This document shows, one piece after another, positions 17,650-27,800 of a stretch of DNA of 64,000 bases. The notes beneath the pieces are model-generated. The model worked only from the letters and a program-made list of their open reading frames with translations. It did no database searches and was not told the DNA's origin. The stretch is taken from NCBI GenBank assembly GCA_017504735.1, contig JAFVQP010000070.1, positions 25,861 through 89,860 on the forward strand, written 5' to 3'. A program made the position numbers and the translations under genes. The stretch's first letter is position 1. Each line of letters opens with the position of its first letter. This DNA comes from Clostridia bacterium. GTDB taxonomy: Bacteria > Bacillota_A > Clostridia > Christensenellales > Borkfalkiaceae.

Positions 17650-18569
17650 TATTTTTCCTCCTTTGCTTCCAGCAATCTACGAACGCCAAGCGTCAAGGGG
17701 AATGCAATCAAGGTACATACGATACCCAAAGCACTCGCGTAGGTGTACATCGACTTACCGTTCCCCACTTTGTTTACAAGTTCGAACAAGTAATAACCGA
17801 TGGTGAAGTTTTCAAAGCCTACATCGTCGCCAAAGAAGGAATACAAACTACCTTGGTTGGTAAATAACGTCGCCACACTGGCTACCATGAAGGTTGCAAC
17901 CGTAGGCAAAATCATCGGGATAACGATGAAGAAAAGCTCTTGCCAAGGTTTTACACCATCCACCTGCCCTGCTTCAATGATTTCTGGTGCAACTTGATCC
18001 ATTGCGCCCGTATAAATCAAAATCTGTCCGCCAAAGCTTACCCAAATATTGAAGAAATAAATGGTGGGCATCAACGTCTTACTGCCGATCAATAATGGGT
18101 CGATTACCTTCCCGTGCAATTCTAAAAGATAGCCGGGGATCGCTTCGTTTGTGAAAAACTTGAAGACGAGAACCAGCAAAATCCCAGGTAAAATCGACGG
18201 TAAGAATAAGAAGAATTTGAAAAATTTGTCCAGTATCCACTTTTTATAAATGTAATACGAGAATAAAATTGCCAAAACTCTACCGAACAATGAAGTCAAC
18301 AGCCAAAGAATGAGGGAGTTTACGAAGGCGTCCCAAAGTAAGGACGACTTCGTAAGTTCCTGCCAAAATCTACTAAAGTTTGCGCCAAAATCCCACGTAA
18401 ACTTACCAGAAACGCTATCGTACGTCTGAAAGGACATCGCAAAGCTGTTTAAATTTACGTAGATATAAAATACCGCAACCTGTAAAAGAGGTACTGCCAC
18501 GAGGCAGATGTAGAAGATTAACTCTCCTACATCACGCACTCTTTTACGTTTAATGTTCGTTACTTCCAT
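17649..18569 (-). CDS. Carbohydrate ABC transporter permease, MalF type
   Basis: A 306-residue membrane protein with six helices; the EAA loop reads EAGQVDGVKPWQELFFIVIPM near residue 195. The periplasmic loop after helix 1 (FAMSFQTYDSVSGKFTWDFGANFSRFWQEL) is usual for the family. It follows the binding-protein gene by 18 bases and overlaps the MalG-like gene by one base, completing a sugar importer without its ATPase. Confidence 0.93.
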   Translation of the reverse strand: MEVTNIKRKRVRDVGELIFYICLVAVPLLQVAVFYIYVNLNSFAMSFQTYDSVSGKFTWDFGANFSRFWQELTKSSLLWDAFVNSLILWLLTSLFGRVLAILFSYYIYKKWILDKFFKFFLFLPSILPGILLVLVFKFFTNEAIPGYLLELHGKVIDPLLIGSKTLMPTIYFFNIWVSFGGQILIYTGAMDQVAPEIIEAGQVDGVKPWQELFFIVIPMILPTVATFMVASVATLFTNQGSLYSFFGDDVGFENFTIGYYLFELVNKVGNGKSMYTYASALGIVCTLIAFPLTLGVRRLLEAKEEK

Positions 18570-18587
18570 AACGGAAACACTCCTGTC

Positions 18588-20270
18588 TTATTTTACTAAA
18601 CTATTCCATCTGCCTTTCTGGTAGATATACAAACCGTTGAAGAATTCAAGCGCAGTTGCTTTGCTATCTTTAAAGGCATTGAATGCGTTGTTAAGACCTT
18701 TGCCGTCGCCCTTATCAGCTACACCGCACCAAGTATCCTTTTGGAAGTTAGCGTCGTTCTTCGTTACGATGTCTGCTGCCGAGAAAGGATATACAACCTT
18801 TGCATTCTTTCTCAAGTCAATAATACTCTGACCATAAGGGGTTGCCGTTGCTCTGTCAGCTGCGCTTACTTCATACTTCAACGAACGAGGAATGGAGGTC
18901 TTAGCCGTGAATTTGGACATTTCAACGTCGGTATGCAAGAATTTCATGAATTCTTTTGCAAGTTCCATATTTTCAGCATTCTTATTGATGAAGCCGAAGG
19001 AGCTGTTTACGGAGAACAACGTTTGTTCGCCAGCTGCAGCTTCGTTTACCTTAGGTACGGGCATAAGCGCAAAACGTCTATCCGATTTCTTTACACCCTT
19101 AAGGTTTTCAAGTTCTACGAACGTGGGGTTCGCTTCGTTTTCCCACCAAATACCTTCTGCAAGCATTGCATAACGCTTGGAGGTATATTTACTCTTAATG
19201 AATTCACCTTGCGCTACGGTGTAATCCAAACCATTGTATGCACCGCCAAGATACTTCGTGGAGCCGAACAATGCTTCTTGCATTGCAAGCGCATAGTATT
19301 TACCTGCTTGTCTTTGCAAGTCGTAGCCGTTTGCTTCGCTAAGAGGAACTTCTTCAAATTCGATATCCGCTTCCATCGTACCTGCTTTGGGAGTAACAGT
19401 CTTCGCTACCTTAAGCGTGCCGGTGAAGGTATTGTTCTGGGAGTATGCATCATAACCTTCGTAGTCCGTTGCATAACCATAGAATGCACGGTTTACGTAT
19501 GCGGTATAGTTACCGGAATACATGAAAGGAACGAAGCCTTTCGCAACGATTTCGTCGCAAAGTTCGATCATTTGATCGTAGGTTGCGGGAAGACCGTCGT
19601 CATACGTACCAGCTTTACCATCGGGACCCTTGGAGAGTGCAGACTTATCTTTCGTAAAGTCGCCATCCTGGTCAAAGTAGAAACCTTCCGTTTCAAACAA
19701 TTCTACGTCATAGATAAGACCGTAGAAACCATCATAGAAGGGAAGCATGTAATACTTACCGTCTTTCTTGGTCATGAATTCCTTCGTGGTGGGATCCAAC
19801 TTGTCCTCAATCGTACCGCTTTCGCCGTATGCGCTCATCGAACCCTTTACAACGTCGCTAATATCAGCAACCAAACCGTTGTTTACAAAGGTATAGTAGT
19901 CAACTGCTTCCGTGAAATATACGTCCTTGGTCAAAGAACCAACTTCTGCAAGCTTGTTACCGCCGTACTTATTCTTGTCGCCGTCCAAACTAATCTTAAC
20001 GCCCGTTTTACCTGCCTGGAAGTGGGTAGCGGTTGCGTATTTTGCTTCAAAACGAGCGATTGCATCTTCCAACCATGCACGGCCTACACCGCCGTCGAAG
20101 GTTGCAACGCTGAGGTTTGCTTTCGTTTCATCATACTGGCTGTCTTCGATGATCGTACCGCCGCCGAGACCGCCGCCACCGCCGCCGATACCGCAAGCAC
20201 CAAATGCGCCCATAGCCGTCGTAGCCATCATTACCGTTGCCATCAAGGCGAAAAGCTTTTTGTTTTTCAT
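18588..20270 (-). CDS. Extracellular sugar-binding lipoprotein (family 1 SBP)
   Basis: A 560-residue solute-binding lipoprotein. The signal ends FGAC (Cys26) and is followed by a Gly-rich linker. The body has the family 1 pattern: ANLSVATFDGGVGRAWLEDAIARFEAKY, KDVYFTEAVDYYTFVNNGLVADISDVVKG, a hinge region LPFYDGFYGLIYDVELF, and a late AKEFMKFLHTDVEMSKFTAKTSIPRS. It should deliver an oligosaccharide to the two permeases that follow. Its ATG lies one base after the stop of the helical anchored protein, and its ribosome binding site is inside that gene, so translation is probably coupled. At 560 residues it is longer than typical (about 420-450). Confidence 0.92.
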   Translation of the reverse strand: MKNKKLFALMATVMMATTAMGAFGACGIGGGGGGLGGGTIIEDSQYDETKANLSVATFDGGVGRAWLEDAIARFEAKYATATHFQAGKTGVKISLDGDKNKYGGNKLAEVGSLTKDVYFTEAVDYYTFVNNGLVADISDVVKGSMSAYGESGTIEDKLDPTTKEFMTKKDGKYYMLPFYDGFYGLIYDVELFETEGFYFDQDGDFTKDKSALSKGPDGKAGTYDDGLPATYDQMIELCDEIVAKGFVPFMYSGNYTAYVNRAFYGYATDYEGYDAYSQNNTFTGTLKVAKTVTPKAGTMEADIEFEEVPLSEANGYDLQRQAGKYYALAMQEALFGSTKYLGGAYNGLDYTVAQGEFIKSKYTSKRYAMLAEGIWWENEANPTFVELENLKGVKKSDRRFALMPVPKVNEAAAGEQTLFSVNSSFGFINKNAENMELAKEFMKFLHTDVEMSKFTAKTSIPRSLKYEVSAADRATATPYGQSIIDLRKNAKVVYPFSAADIVTKNDANFQKDTWCGVADKGDGKGLNNAFNAFKDSKATALEFFNGLYIYQKGRWNSLVK

Positions 20271-20271
20271 G

Positions 20272-21714
20272 TTAAAAATCCATCCTTTTTTTATTATTTT
20301 TCTTAATTAAAATCAACGAGAACATAATTGCCAAGCTGATTGCTACCATAGTACCGCTTACCGAGCTGGAGCAACCTTCTTTTTGAGGTTCTTCATCTAC
20401 GGTGGGTTGTTCGGGTTGAGGCTGAACCTGAGGTTTTTCAGGTTTTTTGTTTGCCTCTTCCTCTGCCGTCCATTCAGCGTCCGTCTTCAATGCCGCAATT
20501 TTTGCAAGGTAAGCAAGCTCGATTGCTTCTACCGCCGCAACACTCTTTGTGCTTACGTCAAGCCCATTGAGGAGTGTTTCCACTTCCGCAATGTATGCTG
20601 CACCTTGCGCAGCTTCCGCTTCTCTATACAAGGATGCGTCAAACGCATCCGCCACACACTGAATCGCCGCCGCAATACGAGCCTCGGATGCAGGCTTTTC
20701 TTCTTCCGTCAAAATGCCCTCCGCCTTGTATTGAATACCTGCAACGATCTTTTCAAGTGCTTCTTGATCCATTGCCTCGTCGATAAGGGCGCCGCTTTCC
20801 GCTTTCATTTGCATCAATGCAGCCCATTCTGCTTCGCCGTATGCGCTTTCCGTCAAGCCGTTAAAGAAGGCTTCTACCTGCTGTTTTGCTTGCGCTTTTT
20901 GATTGTTAAGCTGTGCGTAGTATTCTACCGTTTTAATTTGAGCTAATGCCGCATGAAAGGTATTCATTACCACTTCCACGTCATAAAGCGAGGTACACGA
21001 ACCTAACGAAGTTTCCGTTTCTTGTACAAGTGCCAAAACCTGCTGTTGTTCAGCGGGAAGGTACTTGGAAAGGTCAACCGAGTTCATCTCTTCGCTTGCG
21101 CTCATACGAGCATCTGCCAATCTATAATCAACTTTCACAAATTCCGTACCGTTGTAAAGGAATGCTACGTTTTCCGTTGTCTTGTACGCAACGGGTGTGC
21201 CTTGGCAACCATTCACAATATATTCCAAGCAAGGGAAGGTCGTACCTGCAGGGAAGGAGATGATGAATCCATATTCTAATCTTTCCAACGAAGAACGATG
21301 CCCTACGGCATTTTCACCTCTAGAAAGACCGATTTGCGAATCGCCCCAGCCGCCATTCCAATATGCAAAGAGCTGATTAAATTCTACACCCTTTGTATTA
21401 TACTTGCTAAAGTTTTTCCAGTAGGAAAGCGAGGTAATATAGTCGTATCTAGGGGTTCCTACAGGGAAATCACCAACAGGTTCGGTGAAATCCGCATAGT
21501 CGCACTTCGTCAAACGGAATGCGAAAATGATCTTATTCGATACAAGGAAACGAATATCTTCTACCTGTGTATCGATATAGGTCATATTGGTCTCCGCCGC
21601 GCTCGCCTTCGGGGCAACGGAAACGTTTACCCCTGCAAATAAGGTAACCACTGCCAAAATCAAAGTTGTTACCAGTGCGAGGATTTTAGAGTTTACTTTT
21701 TGTAATTTTTTCAT
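20272..21714 (-). CDS. Secreted helical protein with Cys-containing C-terminal anchor
   Basis: A 480-residue protein with a type I signal peptide (residues 1-39, cleavage after PKASA). Residues 40-215 look like a beta-rich domain. Residues 225-425 are Ala/Glu-rich helical repeats with blocks (SLYREAE, TDAEWTAEEE) that reappear in the giant protein encoded upstream. After a Pro/Gln/Glu linker the C-terminus is GCSSSVSG, one hydrophobic helix, then KKNNKKRMDF: a tripartite tail like a sorting signal but lacking LPXTG. It lies between the giant surface protein and the sugar-binding protein in the operon and could form part of a surface complex. No catalytic motif is visible. Confidence 0.75.
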   Translation of the reverse strand: MKKLQKVNSKILALVTTLILAVVTLFAGVNVSVAPKASAAETNMTYIDTQVEDIRFLVSNKIIFAFRLTKCDYADFTEPVGDFPVGTPRYDYITSLSYWKNFSKYNTKGVEFNQLFAYWNGGWGDSQIGLSRGENAVGHRSSLERLEYGFIISFPAGTTFPCLEYIVNGCQGTPVAYKTTENVAFLYNGTEFVKVDYRLADARMSASEEMNSVDLSKYLPAEQQQVLALVQETETSLGSCTSLYDVEVVMNTFHAALAQIKTVEYYAQLNNQKAQAKQQVEAFFNGLTESAYGEAEWAALMQMKAESGALIDEAMDQEALEKIVAGIQYKAEGILTEEEKPASEARIAAAIQCVADAFDASLYREAEAAQGAAYIAEVETLLNGLDVSTKSVAAVEAIELAYLAKIAALKTDAEWTAEEEANKKPEKPQVQPQPEQPTVDEEPQKEGCSSSVSGTMVAISLAIMFSLILIKKNNKKRMDF

Positions 21715-21755
21715 AACTTTTTCCTATCATTGATTGTTATTACCAACCGCTTGGC

Positions 21756-21785
21756 AGCGGAACGCGCATAGGTGCGCGCCCCGCT
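21756..21785. other. Intercistronic GC-rich hairpin
   Basis: AGCGG/CCGCT and GCGC/GCGC pairing between the giant protein gene and the next gene. No U-tract follows, so it more likely sets mRNA stability or partial attenuation than full termination. Confidence 0.5.
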
Positions 21786-21808
21786 ATCCTAACGATTATC
21801 GCCATTTA

Positions 21809-24800
21809 TCAGTCTTCTTTCTTCTTACCAAGAACAACTGCTGCGGCTGCTGCCATAAGCGTTACGCCGCTAGCCAAACCAACAACCGAATTACAGCCAA
21901 ATGCGCCTTTGATCTTGTCAAGCGTACCAGGTTCCGTGCTGCTATCAGAGTCTTCATCCCCTGCAGGAGCATCTTCAACGGGCAATTTTTCAACTGCTTC
22001 AATGTTTGCTTTCATTTCAGCAACGATCGTTTCAAACAAACCGATTTCTTCGATACCGCTTACTTCTTCAATTGCCGTCATAGCTGCATCGATGTAATCG
22101 CTAATCGTAGCCATCGCTTCGTCGCTATACAAGTTATAATCAAGTGCCGCTGCATACGCCTGAACTTCTTCCAAGGCTGCGTCTTTCGCATCTGCAAATG
22201 CTTTTGCGTTCGCTTCTTCAGACTTCAAGATCTTATCCATGTCTGCTTTTGCGGTTGCCATGATGTTTGCAATGGCTTCACTGTCACCCATTGCCGCATC
22301 AAGCTGTGCATATGCTTTTGCAAGGATGCCTTGGATAACTTCCCATTCAGCTGCGTTGTAGTCGCTTTCGGTCTTATAGCCTTCAAGCTCTGCCTTCGCT
22401 GCCAAGATTGCCATTTCTTCTTCTTCAACCTGAATAGAAGTCTTCACTGCATCCATCTTCACCTGTGCATCTGCAACGATGGTTGCAATTGCATCGGTAT
22501 TGCCGATATTTGCATCGATGTCTGCATAAGCCTGAGCAATGATTGCCTGCATTTGTGCCCATTCAGCTTCGAAGTAATTTTCTTCAGCCTTGTAACCAGC
22601 AAGGGTATCCTTCGCTGCCGTTACCACTTCTTCTGCTGCCGTCCACTGTGCATCCGTCCACAATGCGTCCATAGCCGCCTTTGCACCCGTAACGATCAAG
22701 TTGAAGTCTGCCCAGTTCGTGCAAGCGTCAATCGATGCTTTTGCCTGTGCAATCGTCGATGCGATGGTTGCCTGTTCAGCTTCTCTGTAAAGGCTTGCAT
22801 CCTTGTAGCTTTCAAGCTCTGCCTTCGCGTCTTCTTTCCATTGAGGGAAGTTCGCATCAACTTCTGCCTTCGTTGCTACTTCGTCGATCGCTGCTTTTGC
22901 ATTGTCGAACAACGCTTCTACTTTTGCCTTAGAAATTTCTTCCGCAATTGCTACCTTCGCGTCTGCTACGATGCTCTGCAACAATGCCCATTCACTTTCG
23001 TAGTAGTCAGCTTCTACGAAGGTTGCAATATATTCATCCAAAGCCGCTGCTTTTTCAGCCTTAATGGTATCAAGAACGTTTCTCCAAGAACCGTTTTCAT
23101 AGATGAACGAACTTTCTTCGAAGATGTATTCGTAACCATAACGATCGGAACGGAACAAACCTTCGATTACTACGATAGAGCCGTTTTCAACGCCGTCCGT
23201 AGCATTCGTCAAACGAACGAACATGGTGTTGCCGCCAACCGACTTCCAGTTGTTGGTCAAATCAACCTGTACGCCGTTTACCGTAATACCTTTACCGGAA
23301 ATGAGACGGAACGTACCCTGTTCCCAATCGGCTACGGGCAACAGAACGCTGATGTCCGAAGGGATAAGGTACAAATCGCGAGCGGTGGTATCTCTCGTAA
23401 CCATCGTCAAAGGACCAACGTTTACTTGTTCGCACTTCACGCTCCAAGAATCATTCCATACGAAGGTACTTTCTTCGATTACGTACTTAACCGCAAATTC
23501 TTTGTTGTAGAACGTACCGCCAATCTTCACGATATCGCCGTTTTCAACAGCGCCAAACTTGAAGTAGAGATAACCAGCGCCATCCTTGAGATTTTTAATG
23601 GTAAATTCTCTTGCTTCGCCGTTTACGGTGAAACCAATACCGCTTTCAAGGGTCAGGTAGAAGTCGTTAAGTTCAATCTTCCCAGCAGCCTTGAAGTGTA
23701 AGGTATCTGCCTTACCCAAATCCGTCGTGTTGCTGTTACCAAACAACATCAACTTACCAAGCTCAACCGTCTTGTAGTTGATAACGCCTTCCCAAGCTTC
23801 TTCCGTATCACTCCAGGTGAACTTGCTTTCTTTTACGAAATACAATACACCATCCATATCGGATACGAACTTACCGCCGATCACAAGCACATCACCGTCC
23901 TGTACCATTGTAGGAAGCTCGATGCAAATCGAATTGTCGATCGAATACATAACCGCGCCGTCAACTGCTTCGCCGTTCAAGGTGAGACCCATACCATAGA
24001 TGCAGGTCAATTCGCCTTCCATATCAACCAATTCAACCGATTCATCTTTCGATTCAAGGTAAAGAATTTGTTCATTAGAAGCGTCGGTAATCACCTTCAA
24101 TTCGCCAAGACCGATTTCGTTGTAGTTGCTTTCATAAACAACCCACACGCCGTTTTCGTAGATGAACGAGCTTTCTTCAACGATATACTGCGTCATCGCT
24201 TCTACATTGTAGAATTTACCGCCGATGGTCAACACTGCGCCTTCATCTGCCGCAGGAGTCAACGAAACCATAAACTTGTTACCCGAAATGGTAACCGTCG
24301 TCGTTTCAATCAATTCACCGTTCAATGCAATACCTGCGCCGCTGCCGCCGAGGAACTTATACGCACCGTCAGCTGCAAAGTTGCCGCCTTCTGCCTGTTG
24401 CAAATCTACGTACGAGGTCGAATTTTGCGTACCAGCAAGCGTCAATCCGCCAACTTCATAATCGGTATAATCCAATACGGGAGCCCAAGTTTTGCCATCC
24501 CACATAAACGTGCTTTCTTCAACCGTGTACGCCCAAACAAGGCTTTCGTTGTAGAACGTACCGCCAACCTTCAAGATGTCACCTACTTCAGGTGCGAAGG
24601 GAAGTGCGATAAACATGCTGTTAGGGAATTTAACAACACCGCAGGTTACGTCGTTTACCGTAACGCCTACGCCGTCTTTCCACTTAAATTCTGCCGTCCA
24701 ACCGTTGTTTTTATCGGGAGGTGTTGTGAAAGCTTCGCTCGTCTTAAGATAGATGTGGTTCGAACCAACCGTCCAATCGTGGAACTTCACTGCGCCGAGA

Positions 24801-27800
24801 TCTTGCGTTTCATAATCAACGTAGTTTTCCCAAACCGTACCATTCCAAGTAAACTTGCTTTCCTTGATGATATACTTCGCATTTGCCGTCGTGTGAGCAA
24901 ACGTACCGCTTACTGTAATCACGTCGCCAACCTGTACGTTTGCGCTTGCAAGGTTCGCAAACAAATTACCATCCGCGCTGATCAATTGATCAGGTGTAAA
25001 TGCCTCGCCGTTCAACTTCCAACCGTCACCGCTTTCCAAGACAAATGCATCATTCCACGTCGTAAACGGCAACTTTGCAAGGGTGAGGCTCTTCATATAC
25101 AACTGCGTTGCCTTAGGAACGTTCGACGTTGCGCCGCTGCTATGCGCTTGAACAGTCAACGTACCAAGATCGTACGTACCTTCAACGGGAGTTTCAGGCT
25201 GTTCAGGTTCTTCAGGGTCAGGGGTAACCGTGCCTTCTACGCTTACCCACTTACCATTCGTCAATTTCATCTGGCAATTATTGAAGACAAGCTTAATCTT
25301 CTTTGCTTCGTTGTAGAAGGTACCGTTAATCGTGAAGACGTCGCCTTCCGCTGCAGCTATGCCAAGAGGAACGTACAAATCGCCAGGCATCTTAATGGTT
25401 GCCGTGATTGCCGTATCGCCAAGTTTCACACTTGCACCAGGTGCATATGTATAAACGCTATCCCACTCGCCTTGATCCTTGGGAAGTTCATCGCCAGCTA
25501 ACGAATACAACTGCAATACATCGGTAGCGCCATCTGCGCCAGCAACATAACCAGCAATCTTCGTTACGGTATAGCTTGCATAATCGGTAAAGTCAGGACC
25601 TTGAGGTTCTTCAGGGGTTTCACTAGCCTGCAATACCCAAGTCGTACCATCCCACTTAAACGAGGTTTCGGTTACAACGTATTCAATCGCGCACGCGCTG
25701 TTGAAGAACGTACCGCCGACCGTGAGAATATCACCTTCGTTAGGTGCGGTATAGATATTGATGAACAAGGAGTTAGGGAATTTCATACCGCCTTCTTTTA
25801 CAGGGGTACCGTTCAACGTAACGCCTACGCCAGACTTACAAGTAAATACTGCATTCCAACCGTTGTTGCCGTCGTCGGGAATCGGGAAGGCTTTACCGTC
25901 CGCTCTTCCAAGGTAAATATAATTATTGCCTGCCGTCCAGCTCATGAATATCAACGAGCCAACTTCGTGCGTCGTATATTCAACGTAAACGTATTTTTCC
26001 CAAGCTGCACCGTTCCACGTAAATTTACTTTCGGAAATTACATATTTTGCCGCGCCAGCTTCATACGTAAACGTACCGCTTACCGTAAGCACGTCGCCAA
26101 CCTGTACGCCTGCCGCAGAAATATCCACAAACAACCCTGCGTTCGAGCTTACCAAGTTACCAACCGTTACGGATTTATCGTTCAATTTCCAACCATCACC
26201 GCTTTCCAATGCAAATTTAGCAACCCAAGTAGAGTCTTCGATAGGTAATTTAGTGCCATCCGCTTTCTTCATATAGAGCTGAGTCGCTCTCGGATTGTTA
26301 AGGCTTACACTGTTTGCATGAGGAATCATTTCACCGAGTTCATATACCGTGTATTGAACTTCGGGTTCTTCAGGTTCGGGATCGGGGGTAGGTTCTTCAG
26401 AATCTACGTATTCTTCCGTCTGCCAAGCCGTACCATTCCACCAGAAATCGCTGTCTTCAATCGTATATTTAATCTTATGTTCTTCGCTTACGAATACACC
26501 ACCGAAGGTTACCTTATCGCCAACGGTTGCGCCAACTTCTTCGCCGCCAACGGTAATCTTAAGGTAGAATTGAGCACCATTAGCGCTCACGCGGCAACGA
26601 TTGTATGCACATGCTTCACCATTAAGCAATACGTGCGTACCGCTTACGTAAGTAACCTCATATTCATCCACACCTTCAACTGCAACAAAGTTGCTGTTGC
26701 CGTCCGTCTTCATATAGATGCGTTGAGTATGAGCGCTCTCAGCGTTGGAGCTGCTGCTCTTCAACAACAATCTGCCAATGTTTACTTCCGTATATTCGGT
26801 TTCAGGAACATCGGGATCGGGGGTAGGTTCTTCTTCCGCTTTTGCAGCCCATGCCGTACCATCAAATACAAACGTCGTTTCTTCAATTACGTACTTAACC
26901 TTAAGATTTCCGTTGAAGAATGCGCCGCCGATAACCAGCACGTCACCTTCTTTCGCCGTATTGCCTTCCAAAGCAAGGTACATATTGTTAGGAATCTTAC
27001 AATCGTTTACCTTAAGTGCCGTACCGTTGAGGGTTACACCTGCGCCAGTACCGGAAATAAAGTACAACTTTTCAGCCCAAGTGCCGTCCGTTACTTCAAA
27101 CGCTTCGCCGTTTGCTTTCTTAAGGTTTACCGCCGTTGCGGAGCTGCCACCATCGATTGCAACCTTACCGATTTCATATACCGTAGGTTCATCATATTTC
27201 GTCCAAACGGTGCCCGTCCAAATGAATTTGCTTTCTGCAACAACGTATTTCGCTGCTACCGTTTCATTGGAGAAGGTACCGCTTACCGTAAGAACGTCAC
27301 CAACCTGTACACCTGCTTGCCCAAGGTCTACATAAAAACCAGCGTTGGTATTTAACAAAGCACCGGTTGTCACGGAGACACCATTTACCTTCCAGCCATC
27401 ACCACTTTCTAATACAAAGGAAGTGTTCCAACCATTGTTGCCATCACTAGGAATTGCGGGAGCAGTCCCTTCCGCAAGCTTCATGTAAAGCTGCGTTGCC
27501 TTCGGCGTATTCGCCGTTGCGCCCGTACTGTTATTATGTACCGCTAACGCACCAATCTCACTTACCGTGTATTGAACTTCGGGTTCTTCAGGTTCGGGAT
27601 CGGGTTCGGGTTCAGGTTCGGGTTCGGGTTCAGGAAGAACTTCGCCTACCTCTTCCCAAGCAGAGCCGTTCCACTTAATTTGACAATTATCAAATACGAA
27701 CTTACGAGCCATTTCTTTGCTGGTATACGTACCGTCAATCGTCAAAACGTCGCCTTCAGCCGCCGTTGCGCCCAAACCGATATAGAACTTACCAGGTTGC

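Noticed and set aside
16645..20270. Complete ABC importer including ATPase
   Set aside because: No Walker A/LSGGQ protein is encoded anywhere in the window; only two permeases and the binding protein are present.
18741..23701. Long plus-strand open frames opposite the sugar-binding and giant surface protein genes (up to 655 codons)
   Set aside because: They are exact antisense of well-supported genes with signal peptides and domain motifs. They have no ribosome binding sites and have unusual residue composition (rich in Arg, Phe, Cys). They exist because stop codons are rare in that antisense frame.
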